A stretch of 64,000 nucleotides of DNA from CAVVAH01 sp963746175. GTDB lineage: Bacteria; Actinomycetota; Actinomycetes; JACCUZ01. The notes under the pieces were generated by a model. That model made no database searches, was not told where the DNA came from, and saw nothing but the letters and a program-made list of their open reading frames with translations. Numbering within the stretch: position 1 is the first letter of the stretch; the number at the start of each line of letters is the position of its first letter. The stretch is taken from NCBI GenBank assembly GCA_963746175.1, contig CAVVAH010000001.1:1178001-1242000 (forward strand), given 5' to 3'. Shown one piece after another: positions 47,732 through 56,499 of this stretch. The translations under genes and the position numbers were made by a program.

Positions 47732-48073
47732 CTACGGCCGGCGCAGCGTGCCGTCGGGCGCGGCGCTGAGCACCGTCGCGACGGCGAGGTCGGCGAGCAC
47801 CGCCCGGTCGTCGTCGGCCAGCTCGTCGGAGGCCGTCACGACGACGGCTGCCTCCAGCCGGTCCGAGCCACTGGACACCGCGGCAGCGACCGCAGCCTGC
47901 AGCGCGGACAGCCGCAGCGACGGCAGGCCGACAGTGGCGGCCGCGTAGGTGCGCCCCATGTCGTCGCGCACCGCGGCACCCTCGGCGGCCTGGGCGCGAG
48001 CCCGCGCCGACCGGGCCAGGGTGACGAGCTTCGCGTCCTCGGCGCCCGGCCCGCCGTCAGGACTCGCGGACAT
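47732..48073 (-). CDS. Cytidine deaminase-fold protein lacking zinc ligands
   Basis: A 113-residue protein at the position between CBS protein and era where Actinobacteria often carry a cytidine deaminase-like gene. DDMGRTYAAATVGLPSLRLS aligns with the cytidine deaminase strand before the active site, and VAAAVSSGSDRLEAAVVVTA with the strand after it. The expected zinc motifs (C/H-A-E and PCxxC) are missing, replaced by SALQAAVAAA and a stretch without cysteines. It is probably not an active deaminase. It overlaps the upstream gene by 17 bp. Confidence 0.7.
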   Translation of the reverse strand: MSASPDGGPGAEDAKLVTLARSARARAQAAEGAAVRDDMGRTYAAATVGLPSLRLSALQAAVAAAVSSGSDRLEAAVVVTASDELADDDRAVLADLAVATVLSAAPDGTLRRP

Positions 48074-49361
48074 CGGCGGCCTCCAGCGCGGCCCCGTCGG
48101 GAGCGTCGGCGACCCGTCGCACCAGCACGGTGCCGATCCGGTTCCGGCGGCCCTGGGCGCTCTCGGCGGTCAGCTCGACCCCGTGCAACCAGACCTGGGC
48201 GCCGGGGATCGGCACCCGGCCGAGGTGCTTCGCAAGCAGGCCGCCCACCGTGTCGACGTCGTCGTCCTCGAGCTCGACGTCCAGCCGCTCGGACAGCTCG
48301 TCGAGGTGGAGCCGGGTGCTGACCCGGAGCGACCCGTCGTCGAGCTCGTCGATCAGCGGGGTCTCGACGTCGTACTCGTCGGCGATCTCCCCGACGATCT
48401 CCTCGAGCACGTCCTCGATCGTCACGATGCCGGCGGTGCCGCCGTACTCGTCGACGACGATCGCGACGTGGGTCTGCTGGGCCTGCATCTCACGCAGCAG
48501 CTCGTCGACCGGCTTGCTCTCCGGCACGAACACCGCGGGCCGCATGATCGAGTCGACCTTCTCGACCGACTCGCCGTCGCGGTGCACGTAGGTGCGGCGT
48601 ACGAGGTCCTTGAGGTAGACGACGCCGAGCACGTCGTCGAATCCCTCACCGATCACCGGGATGCGGCTGAACCCGCTGCGAAGGGCGAGCGACATCGCCT
48701 GACGCAAGGTCTTGGTGCGCTCGATGAACACCACGTCGGTGCGGGGCACCATCACTTCGCGCACGATGGTGTCGCCGAGCTCGAAGACGGAGTGGATCAT
48801 CATCCGCTCGCGGTCCTCGATGAGCTGGTTCTCCTCGGCGAGGTCGACCAGGTCGCGCAGCTCGGCCTCGGTCGCGAACGGTCCCTCGCGGTAGCCCTTG
48901 CCGGGCGTCAGGGCGTTGCCGACCAGGATGAGCAGCCGCGGCAGCGGGCCCAGCACCCGAGCCAGCGGGTAGACCACCCGGGCAGCCGCCAGCGCGACCG
49001 GGCCCGGGTGCTGACGCCCGAGGGTGCGCGGCGAGACGCCGATCGCGATGTAGGAGATGAGGATCATCGACGACGCGGCCACGAGCGTCGCCTGCCACAC
49101 CTCGTCGAAGATGTCGAGCGCTGCGACGGTCACCAGCACGGTGGCGAGGAGCTCGGCGGTGACACGGAGCAGGGTGAGCAGGTTGAGGTAGCGCGCCGGG
49201 TCGTCCAGGACGTGCCGCAGCCGGTTCGCGCCGCGCCGGCCCTCGCGCTCGTAGTCGTCGGCCGCGACGCGGGAGACCTTGGACAGCGCGGCCTCGGCGC
49301 CGGCGAGGATCCCCGCCACCAGGACCAGGGCGCCGGCCACGACCAGCAGCAGGGCGGTCAT
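48057..49361 (-). CDS. CBS/CorC-HlyC domain membrane protein (CNNM-like)
   Basis: A 434-residue protein of the family often annotated as hemolysin or CorC. The N-terminal DUF21/CNNM domain has about three to four helices ([20 protein letters not shown] at the start). A CBS pair follows from about residue 200 ([40 protein letters not shown]), and then a C-terminal CorC_HlyC domain. CNNM/CorC proteins are linked to magnesium or cobalt transport. The ATG overlaps the ybeY stop by 4 bp. It is part of the conserved phoH-ybeY-CBS-era order. Confidence 0.94.
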   Translation of the reverse strand: MTALLLVVAGALVLVAGILAGAEAALSKVSRVAADDYEREGRRGANRLRHVLDDPARYLNLLTLLRVTAELLATVLVTVAALDIFDEVWQATLVAASSMILISYIAIGVSPRTLGRQHPGPVALAAARVVYPLARVLGPLPRLLILVGNALTPGKGYREGPFATEAELRDLVDLAEENQLIEDRERMMIHSVFELGDTIVREVMVPRTDVVFIERTKTLRQAMSLALRSGFSRIPVIGEGFDDVLGVVYLKDLVRRTYVHRDGESVEKVDSIMRPAVFVPESKPVDELLREMQAQQTHVAIVVDEYGGTAGIVTIEDVLEEIVGEIADEYDVETPLIDELDDGSLRVSTRLHLDELSERLDVELEDDDVDTVGGLLAKHLGRVPIPGAQVWLHGVELTAESAQGRRNRIGTVLVRRVADAPDGAALEAADVRES

Positions 49362-49825
49362 GCCGTGCCCCCGTCGCGGGACGCGGCCCAGTCGTGCAGC
49401 AGCCGGGTCTGCAGCCCGAACATCTCGCGCTCGTCGTCGGGCTCGGCGTGGTCGTAGCCGAGCAGGTGCAGGATCCCGTGCGTCGTGAGCAGGTCGAGCT
49501 CCTGCTCGGTCGAGTGACCAGCAGCAGCGGCCTGCTTCGCGGCGACCGCTGGGCACAGCACGACGTCCCCGAGCAGGCCCGGCTCGGGTTCCTCGTCGTC
49601 GTTGCCGGGGCGCATCTCGTCCATCGGGAAGGAGAGGACGTCGGTCGGGCCCTCCTCGTCCATCCACTGCTCGTGCAGCGACGACATCGTCGCGACATCG
49701 ACGGCGAGCACCGACAGCTCGGCCTGCGGGTGCACCTTCAGGGCGTCGAGCACGAAGCGCGAGAGGGCCCAGACGCGCTCGCCGTCGACGGCCTCGCCGG
49801 ACTCGTCGTTGACCTCGATGCTCAC
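49358..49825 (-). CDS. ybeY: Endoribonuclease YbeY (rRNA maturation)
   Basis: A 155-residue zinc RNase needed for 16S rRNA 3' processing and ribosome quality control. The zinc motif [20 protein letters not shown] matches H-x3-H-x5-H, and [12 protein letters not shown] is also conserved. The GTG at 49825 has a GGAG site and lies 23 bp downstream of the phoH stop, and its stop overlaps the CBS gene. Its expression depends on the phoH transcript, so the frameshift in the intein upstream could have polar effects. Confidence 0.95.
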   Translation of the reverse strand: MSIEVNDESGEAVDGERVWALSRFVLDALKVHPQAELSVLAVDVATMSSLHEQWMDEEGPTDVLSFPMDEMRPGNDDEEPEPGLLGDVVLCPAVAAKQAAAAGHSTEQELDLLTTHGILHLLGYDHAEPDDEREMFGLQTRLLHDWAASRDGGTA

Positions 49826-49848
49826 TGCGTCGTCTCCGTGGTCGGGTA

Positions 49849-51941
49849 TCAGCGTCGTCGGCGGCCGGACCCGCCGGTCTGCCGCCCCTGTCCGGTCTCG
49901 CTGGCGGCGTCGAACCTGCCGTACGCGTCGACGATGTCGCTGACCAGGCGGTGGCGTACGACGTCCTGGCTCGACAGCCGGCAGAACTCCACGTCGTCGA
50001 TGCCGGCCAGGATGTCCTGCACCACGCGCAGGCCGCTCTGGGTGCCGCCAGGGAGGTCGACCTGGGTGACGTCGCCGGTGACGACCATCTTCGAGCCGAA
50101 GCCGAGCCGGGTCAGGAACATCTTCATCTGCTCGGCGGAGCTGTTCTGCGCCTCGTCGAGGATGATGAACGCGTCGTTGAGGGTGTTGTGCGTGACGAGG
50201 AAGTCCTCCGTGACGTACAGCGAGTCCGCGGCACCCACCGAGATGCACACGCACTCCGCGTCGCCGGCCGGATCGATGGTGTCGATGAAGCGCATCGGTC
50301 GACCGCCACCGGCCGCGTCGTAGAGCGCCTTCTTGCGCGCGAGCCGGAACGGCTCCATGCCGGCGGGCAGTCGAATGTCGAGGATGAACGCGTCGAGCCG
50401 GTGGTGCACCGGCCGCCCCTTTGCCGGTCCGGGCTTGCGCCCCTCGGCCGGGCGCTTGAGGACATAGGCGACGCCACCCAGGGAACGCACAAGGTGAACG
50501 ACGTCGTGGCTCAACCGGTCCGAACAGGTTGAGTACTGGATCCGGCATGTGCGGCCGGCCTGACGCACCGGGCCACCGTCGGAGTCCAGCAGACCTTGGA
50601 GCACCGCAAGACGGACAGCGCGGGAGTTGTTGAGATAGGAGACAGGGACGAACTTCGTCGCGGATCCCCGACCGGCAAGGCCGAGGTCGCGCAGGTCGAC
50701 GGAGACGGGGTTCGCGACCAGCAGGCCGCCGCGACCGCCGGCCGGATACGCAGGACGTAGTCGGGGCCGGCCTTGTGCGTCACCTCGATGCCGGGCAGGG
50801 CGGCATCGAGCGCGATCGCAAGCTCGGGATCGCTCGTCGAGAAGGTCGGCGTGGTGCGGTCCGTGATGCAGCCGTCACCCAGCAGCAGGCCGACGGCGTA
50901 GGGCTGAAGAGGGACCTCTCGCGGTTCCATCTCGACGGGCGCCACGACCGGGAGCTCGTACCGGTGCGCGTGAGCCTGGCGCAGCCGGCCGATCATCTCG
51001 CGTGTCTCGAGCACCCGAGCCGGCTTCCCGCGGCGCTTGTCCGCGCGCGTTGTGACAGCCCAGAGGTGCTCGCCGCACGCGAGGGTCGACGCGCCATCCT
51101 GCGCGCGGACTCGGTAGACATCCTTGACGCCCTGCGGGTAGACGCCCAGGACGGGGGTCGGCCGACCGTCGGAGCCGACGACCAGGTCGCCGACCCGGAG
51201 GCTCCCGATCCGCCGGAAACCAGTCGGTGTGAGCACCGGGGTCTCGACGGGTTGAGCTCTTCCCCGCATGTACGCCAGCGGGGCGACCTCGATGGTGCCG
51301 GCGGTCATGAGGCGCGGGATCGAGTCGGGGTCGACCATGTCGTGCAGGGCGTCGTAGAGCGGCCGCAGGTAGGGGTCGATCTTCTCGTAGAGCGTGCCGG
51401 GCAGGAAGCCGAGGCGCTCGCCGGCTTCGACCGCCGGCCGGGTGAGGATGATCCGGGTGACCTGCTTCGCCTGCAGGGCCTGCACGGCCTTGGCCATCGC
51501 GAGGTAGGTCTTGCCGGTGCCGGCCGGGCCGATGCCGAAGGTGATCGTGTTGCGGTCGATGGCGTCGACGTAGCGCTTCTGGTTCAGCGTCTTCGGCCGG
51601 ATCGTGCGGCCGCGGTTGGACAGGATGTTCAGGGTGAGCACCTCGGCCGGCCGCTCGCCGGTCTCGGAGCGCAGCATGGCCACCATCCGCTCGACCGACT
51701 CGGCGCTGGCGGCCTGGCCCGTGCGCAGAACGGTGACGAGCTCGTCGAACAACCGCTCCACGAGGGCGACCTCGCCGGGCTCGCCGCCGACGGTGATCTC
51801 GTTGCCGCGGACGGAGATGTCGGTGGTCGGGAACGCCTGCTCGACCACGCGCAGCAGCTCGTCCCTCGTGCCGAGGACCGCCACCATCGGCTGGCTGGCG
51901 GGGACGACGATCGTCGTCCGGGTCTGGGGTGACTCGCTCAT
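49849..51941 (-). CDS. phoH: PhoH family ATPase interrupted by an intein
   Basis: A PhoH-like P-loop protein (RNA-related ATPase of the phoH-ybeY module). The N-extein (228 residues from ATG 51941) includes Walker [17 protein letters not shown] and [20 protein letters not shown]. The C-extein (111 residues) resumes with [20 protein letters not shown] (Walker B) and [11 protein letters not shown]. Without the intein the protein is about 339 residues, normal for the family. The intein is inserted between LAYMRGR and TLNDAF, a conserved active-site loop. A one-base frameshift within the intein near 50744 breaks the frame as sequenced. Confidence 0.93.
50185..51257 (-). other. PhoH intein, class 3 type with LAGLIDADG endonuclease
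   Basis: The insert begins [20 protein letters not shown] (block A) and ends [11 protein letters not shown] before extein Thr. There is no Cys or Ser at position 1; instead Ala1, Trp in [10 protein letters not shown] (block B), Cys in ECVCISVG (block F) and Thr+1 fit the WCT signature of class 3 inteins. The endonuclease blocks are [14 protein letters not shown] and [13 protein letters not shown]. Length is 1073 bp, one base short of 358 codons: PDYVLRI shifts frame to [20 protein letters not shown] at about 50744, where an extra C (minus strand) would restore it. Confidence 0.85.
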
Positions 51942-51991
51942 GTGGGTATCGATGCTACGCAATGCCGCGGGCCGAGGCCCAGCGTGAATCC

Positions 51992-53344
51992 CTAAGTGCC
52001 GAACGGCCGCGGGTCGCGGGTGACGGGGTACGTCGCCCAGTAGAGGCGCTCGACCGAGCCGTCGGGCGCCCGGACGACCCGCAGCAGCTCGCCCTGCTCG
52101 CGGCCGGACACCACGCGGAACCGGTCCGGGCCCTCCTCGGCGAGCACCGCCGGCGGCCGCTTCGGGGAGGCGGTGAGCGCGCGCACCTCGAGCCGCCCCT
52201 CCCGCGCGGAGAAGACGTACGGCGTCCCCTCGGTCCACCACTGGCCGAGCAGCTCCTCGACGTGCGGCGGCACATCCGGTCCCGGTCGCCAGGGCTCGGC
52301 GGCGTCGGGGTCGTCGGCCAGCACACGCAGCACGAGATCGACGGCGAGCCCGCCGGGGTCGGCGGTGGCCGAGGTGTTCACCAGCACCACGGCCCCGACC
52401 TTCTCCGGCCGCCGGACCGCGAGCCCGGCCAGGAACCCCGGCATCGCCCCGTCGTGCCCGACGACGATCTTGTCGCCGCGGCGGTGCAGCATCAGGCCCA
52501 GTCCCCAGCCGAGCGTCCAGGCGTCCACGTCGTACATCGCCTGCGGGTAGCACATCTCCTCGACCGTGGTCGGTGCGAGCACGCTCGGGTCCGGGTCGGC
52601 GAGGAACGCCGCCCACCGGCTCAGGTCGTCGACCGTGGTCCACAGCTCGGCGGCCGGCGCGAAGGCGTTGCCCGGGAACTCCGGCTCCTCGTGCAGCCGG
52701 TCGGCGTACGGGTCGGTGAAGTAGCCCCGGGCGTACGGCGCCGCCCGCCGCAGCGTCGTGCGGTCGAGCCCGAGGGGGGTCAGCACCCGGTCGCGCAGCG
52801 CCTCCTCCCAGGTGCTGCGGCGCAGCCGTGCCACCACCTCGCCGAGCAGGGCGTAGGCGAGATTGGAGTAGTGCCATCGCTGCGCGGGCGCGAGCACCGC
52901 CTCGGCCTCGTCGAGCCCGGCCAGCATCTCGTCGAGGTGCGGGCCCTCCGGCTTCTCCCAGACCTCGCCCACGGGTTCGCGCTGCAGGCCGGAGAGGTGC
53001 GCGAGCATCCGCCGCACGGTGAGGGCGCCGTGCCGGGTACCGGGCAGGTGCGCGTCCAGGGCGTCGTCGAGGCCGAGCAGACCGTCGTCCCGGCACTGCA
53101 TGACCAGCACCGCGGTGAACGTCTTGGTGATCGACCCCATCCGGAACTGCGTGTCCCCGGTGGGCAGCGCGCCGTGGTCGCCGGCGTCGGTGGTGCCGAC
53201 GAAGCCGCGCCAGAGCGGCGTCCCGCGCCGGACCACCGCAGCTGCGAGGCCGGCGGCCCGCCAGTCGGCCTGGTGAGTGGCCGCCTCACGGTCGAGTCGC
53301 GCCAGGGTGGCTGCGGGCAGCGGCCGGTCGGCGGGAATGCTCAT
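51992..53344 (-). CDS. Serine hydrolase, class C beta-lactamase fold
   Basis: A 450-residue protein of the beta-lactamase/penicillin-binding/esterase (Pfam Beta-lactamase) family. The catalytic tetrad motif is GSITKTFTA (SxxK, near residue 70), the YxN equivalent is HYSNLAY, and the third motif VGHDGAMPGF replaces KTG with HDG, as in esterases and D-aminopeptidases. No signal peptide is visible, so antibiotic hydrolysis is unlikely. A C-terminal DUF-like extension of about 110 residues is present. The ATG overlaps the HIT gene stop by 4 bp. Confidence 0.9.
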   Translation of the reverse strand: MSIPADRPLPAATLARLDREAATHQADWRAAGLAAAVVRRGTPLWRGFVGTTDAGDHGALPTGDTQFRMGSITKTFTAVLVMQCRDDGLLGLDDALDAHLPGTRHGALTVRRMLAHLSGLQREPVGEVWEKPEGPHLDEMLAGLDEAEAVLAPAQRWHYSNLAYALLGEVVARLRRSTWEEALRDRVLTPLGLDRTTLRRAAPYARGYFTDPYADRLHEEPEFPGNAFAPAAELWTTVDDLSRWAAFLADPDPSVLAPTTVEEMCYPQAMYDVDAWTLGWGLGLMLHRRGDKIVVGHDGAMPGFLAGLAVRRPEKVGAVVLVNTSATADPGGLAVDLVLRVLADDPDAAEPWRPGPDVPPHVEELLGQWWTEGTPYVFSAREGRLEVRALTASPKRPPAVLAEEGPDRFRVVSGREQGELLRVVRAPDGSVERLYWATYPVTRDPRPFGT

Positions 53345-53718
53345 CCGGGCGGCCAGGTCAGGTCGCGTCCGGCGAGCACGTGGGCATGCACGTGGAAGAC
53401 GCTCTGGCCGGCGCCGGCTCCTGTGTTGAACACCAGCCGGTAGTCGTCGTGCCCGGCTTCCCTGGCGACCTCCGCCGCCAGCCGGACGAGCTCTGCCAAC
53501 GCGTCCGGCTGGCCCGCGGCCAGAGCGCCGACGTCCCGGTGGTGCCGCCGCGGGACCACCAGGACGTGCGTCGGCGCGACCGGCGCGAGATCGCGGAACG
53601 CCAGCACCAGCTCGCCCTCGCGCACGACGTCAGCGGGGATCACGCCGGCCACGACCTTGCAGAACACGCAGTCCGCGGCGGCGGCCGAGCCCTCGGCGAC
53701 GCCGGTCTCGTCAGCCAT
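53341..53718 (-). CDS. HIT family protein
   Basis: A 125-residue nucleotide hydrolase of the Hint branch. DCVFCKVVAGVIPADVVREG is the typical start, with a Cys pair, and the HIT motif VFHVHAHVLAGRDL is complete. Likely substrates are nucleoside phosphoramidates. A TAGGGT box (53725-53730) lies 6 nt before the ATG, a leaderless start. It lies between hydrolase and sigma factor genes; HIT next to phoH is common in Actinobacteria. Confidence 0.94.
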   Translation of the reverse strand: MADETGVAEGSAAAADCVFCKVVAGVIPADVVREGELVLAFRDLAPVAPTHVLVVPRRHHRDVGALAAGQPDALAELVRLAAEVAREAGHDDYRLVFNTGAGAGQSVFHVHAHVLAGRDLTWPPG

Positions 53719-53812
53719 GCCGTGACCCTACCGAGAGGTGCTCCGGCGGCGTGGCGGGCTGCGCAGTGGCGCCGGGCCCGGTAGACCGGTGGACCGGCCA
53801 GGTAGAGCGACA

Positions 53813-53845
53813 TGTAAACCGACGGGGCGACCCCCGCGTCGTACG
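53813..53845 (+). promoter_or_regulatory. Possible autoregulatory ECF promoter
   Basis: TGTAAACC (53813-53820), followed after 15 bp by GCGTCGTACG (53836-53845), has the shape of an ECF sigma promoter with an A-rich -35 and CGTC -10. It lies 43 bp upstream of the sigma gene, suggesting autoregulation. Based on resemblance only. Confidence 0.35.
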
Positions 53846-53887
53846 CGTGTGACCGAACTGGCGACGACGGCTGCGACGAGGAGCGGC

Positions 53888-54403
53888 ATGACAGTCCCGG
53901 CGGAGCCCGCCTGGGCGGCCGACGAGGCCGTGACCCAGCTGTACGCCGCCCACTACCGCTCGCTGGTCCGGCTCGGCGCCCTGCTGCTGCGCGACACCGC
54001 CGTCGCCGAGGAGGTCGTGCAGGACGCCTTCGTGGCGATGCACGGCGCCTGGCGACGGCTCCAGGAGCCGGACCGCGCGCTGGCCTACCTGCGGCAGTCG
54101 GTGGTCAACGGCGCCCGCTCCTCGCTGCGCCGCCGCGAGGTGGCGACCCGGCTGGCACCCCGGCCGGCCCCCGACGAGGCCAGCGCCGAGCACGGAGCCA
54201 TGGTCGCCCTCGAGCACGCGGAGGTCCTCGCGGCACTGCGCACGCTGCCGGTCCGACAGCGCGAGGTCCTCGTCCTGCGCTACTACGTCGACCTCTCCGA
54301 GGCCGACATCGCCGACGCGCTCGGCATCAGCCGCGGCGCCGTCAAGAGCCACGCGTCCCGCGGCATGGCCGCTCTCCGAACTGCCCTGGAGGCGACGGCA
54401 TGA
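53888..54403 (+). CDS. ECF RNA polymerase sigma factor (SigE family)
   Basis: A 171-residue group IV sigma factor. Region 2 includes YRSLVRLGALLLRDTAVAEE and VVQDAFVAMHGAWRRL; region 4 includes LPVRQREVLVLRYYVDLSEA followed by DIADALGISRGAVKSHASRG. The ATG at 53888 has a GAGGAG site 4-5 nt upstream; a GTG at 53849 would add 13 residues. The stop overlaps the next gene by ATGA, pairing it with the membrane protein that is probably its anti-sigma factor or target. Confidence 0.93.
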   Translation: MTVPAEPAWAADEAVTQLYAAHYRSLVRLGALLLRDTAVAEEVVQDAFVAMHGAWRRLQEPDRALAYLRQSVVNGARSSLRRREVATRLAPRPAPDEASAEHGAMVALEHAEVLAALRTLPVRQREVLVLRYYVDLSEADIADALGISRGAVKSHASRGMAALRTALEATA

Positions 54404-55467
54404 CATTCCCTTCGTCAGGACGCGACGACGACCCGCTGGCCGCGCGGCTGCGCGCAGCCCTCACCTCGGAGGCCGACATGGTCCAGCCCTCGGACGACGG
54501 ACTGCAGAACATCCGCGCCGGCATCGACGAGACCAGGCGGCGGCCGTGGTGGCGGCACCCGGCCACCCCCGCTCTTGCGGCCGCACTGGTGCTCGGCCTG
54601 ATGGCCGGCGGCATCGCGGTGCTCGCCGGAGGTGGTGACGACGACGTGACGGTCGGGCCGGCGTCCACGTCGAGCGGGACCGCGACGGGCGACGCGAGCG
54701 ACTCGCCCAGCCCGTCACCGTCGGACACCGCGTCGGCGGAGCCGTCCACGCCGGTAGCCATCGAGGGTGACGTCTACGTCTACTACGTCATGGACGACGG
54801 CCAGAGCCCGCGCCTCTACCGGGAGCAGCGACCGAACCCTGGCATGGACCCCGTCACCGCTGCCCTGTCGACGATGTTCGCCGAGCCGGCCCTCGACCCG
54901 GACTACACGTCGCCCTGGCCCAAGAACACGGGCGTCGTCGACTACTCGGTTGAGGGAGACGTCGCCACAGTCAACGTGAGCAGGTTCGTCAGCGTCGGCG
55001 CCGCCGTCGAGAGCGCGGCGGTGCAGCAGCTCGTCTACACCGTCACTGCCAACGACAAGGCCGTGAAGCAGGTGCGCCTCCTCGTCGAAGGCAAGACCCC
55101 TGCGTCGGGGCACCAGGACTGGTCGCAGCCGATCTCGCGCGCACCGATGCTCGACGTGCAAGGCCTGATCTGGCTCCTCACGCCGACCCAGGGCGCGACA
55201 GTGACGTCGACGGTCGACTTCACCGGCTACGGCACCGCCTTCGAGGCGACCATCAGCTGGGAGCTGCGTCAGGGCGGCAAGGTCGTCGACGAAGGCACCG
55301 TGCAGGGCGGCTCGAACGGCGAGTTCGGCGAGTTCTCGGGCACCATCGAGAACGTGCCGTCCGGCACCTACGAGCTGCGCGCCTTCGAGTCCTCGGCCAA
55401 GGACGGCAGCCCGCTCCACGTGGACACCAAGACCTTCACCGTCGCCCCGTCCGCCACCCCCACCTGA
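54400..55467 (+). CDS. Membrane-anchored GerMN/Gmad2-domain protein
   Basis: A 355-residue protein: N-terminal cytoplasmic segment (residues 1-50, WWRHPATP), one membrane helix (ALAAALVLGLMAGGIAVLAG), a Ser/Thr/Pro/Asp-rich linker (residues 85-122), then a GerMN domain (VYVYYVMDDGQSPRLYREQR; VTAALSTMF) and a C-terminal Gmad2 immunoglobulin-like domain with TVDFTGYGTAFEATISWELR. The architecture is common in spore-germination-like actinobacterial envelope proteins. The cytoplasmic segment and coupled overlap with the sigma gene suggest an anti-sigma or sensing role; this is inferred. Confidence 0.88.
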   Translation: MTFPSSGRDDDPLAARLRAALTSEADMVQPSDDGLQNIRAGIDETRRRPWWRHPATPALAAALVLGLMAGGIAVLAGGGDDDVTVGPASTSSGTATGDASDSPSPSPSDTASAEPSTPVAIEGDVYVYYVMDDGQSPRLYREQRPNPGMDPVTAALSTMFAEPALDPDYTSPWPKNTGVVDYSVEGDVATVNVSRFVSVGAAVESAAVQQLVYTVTANDKAVKQVRLLVEGKTPASGHQDWSQPISRAPMLDVQGLIWLLTPTQGATVTSTVDFTGYGTAFEATISWELRQGGKVVDEGTVQGGSNGEFGEFSGTIENVPSGTYELRAFESSAKDGSPLHVDTKTFTVAPSATPT

Positions 55468-55575
55468 CAGTGCGCGCCGCCTTGTAGGCGGCACCGTCAG
55501 ATCAAGACCGGCAAGGACGCGGACGCTCCACCTGCCGGGCCCTCGCCGCCGGTCCCTGGCCTCCTGACGCCCCTT

Positions 55576-55663
55576 GGCAAGTGATCACGGTCCCGTGATC
55601 AACAGCACCGAACCGTGGTGAATTCACCACGGTCGGCGGCAAGTGATCACGGTCCCGTGATCA
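55576..55663. repeat. Three perfect palindromes including a 26-bp direct repeat
   Basis: A 26-bp sequence occurs twice (55576-55601 and 55638-55663), each containing the 20-bp palindrome TGATCACGGTCCCGTGATCA (55582-55601 and 55644-55663). Between them is a perfect 22-bp palindrome (55612-55633; half ACCGTGGTGAA). Their position between convergent genes ending at 55467 and 55762 fits bidirectional terminators or an unknown protein-binding element. Confidence 0.92.
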
Positions 55664-55761
55664 TTTGCGCACGGACGGCGGGAGGCGGGCAGGCCGCTTC
55701 GTGTCCACAGCCGCTCTCACAGCACCCGGCACCGCCCTCACGTACCGCGCAGCGTAGGCAG

Positions 55762-56499
55762 CTAGCCCCAGCGGGGGGTCCTCGCCAGCAGGACGGCGAG
55801 GGCCGCGGTGCCCGCCGTCGAGGTGCGCAGCACCGTCGGTCCTAGCCGGTACGCCGCGGCGCCGGCGGCCTCGAAGGCCGCGAGCTCCTCGGGGCTGAGG
55901 CCGCCCTCAGGGCCGACGACCACGACCACCTCGCCGTCGGCCGGCGGGCCGAACGACGCGAGCGGTGTGGACGCGTCCTCGTGCAGCAGCACGGCGGCCG
56001 CGGCGCCGGCCAGGCGCTGAGCCACCGCAGCGGTCGTGGCGAGCTCGGCGACGACGGGGAACCGGGCCCGCCGCGACTGCTTCGCAGCCGCCGCAGCCGT
56101 CGCCCTCCACCGGGTCAGCGCCTTGTCGCCGCGACCCTCGCGCCAGCGGGTGACGCACCGGGACGCGGCCCACGGCACGACCTCGTCGACGCCGACCTCG
56201 GTCATCGTCTCGACCGCGGTCTCGCCGCGGTCTCCCTTCGGCAGTGCCTGCACGACGACGAGCCAGGGTTCGGGCCGCGGCTCTGTCACGACCTCGGTGA
56301 CGAGGACCTCGACGACGTCCTTGCCGGTGACCGCGACAACCGCCCCCGAGCCACGCCGCCCGTCGCCGTCCACCAGCACCACGGCCTCACCCGGTCCGAG
56401 CCGAGCCACCGTCGCGGCGTGCCGGCCTTCGGGTCCGTCGAGGACGACCCGGCCGGCCCGCAGCCGCGCGGCGGGGACGACGAAGACCGGGGCGCTCAG
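55762..56499 (-). CDS. rsmE: 16S rRNA m3U1498 methyltransferase
   Basis: A 245-residue SPOUT methyltransferase. The C-terminal knot has [20 protein letters not shown] and the segment [20 protein letters not shown], which binds SAM; the N-terminal PUA-like region has [20 protein letters not shown]. The start is unusual: the frame has no ATG, GTG or TTG upstream of SAPVFVV without re-entering dnaJ, and the likely start is the CTG at 56499 overlapping the dnaJ stop (CTGA). Translation would be coupled to dnaJ. Confidence 0.92.
   Translation of the reverse strand: MSAPVFVVPAARLRAGRVVLDGPEGRHAATVARLGPGEAVVLVDGDGRRGSGAVVAVTGKDVVEVLVTEVVTEPRPEPWLVVVQALPKGDRGETAVETMTEVGVDEVVPWAASRCVTRWREGRGDKALTRWRATAAAAAKQSRRARFPVVAELATTAAVAQRLAGAAAAVLLHEDASTPLASFGPPADGEVVVVVGPEGGLSPEELAAFEAAGAAAYRLGPTVLRTSTAGTAALAVLLARTPRWG

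Noticed and set aside
51992..53344. Beta-lactamase-fold gene as an antibiotic resistance determinant
   Set aside because: No signal peptide and HDG instead of KTG; an esterase- or peptidase-type enzyme is more likely.
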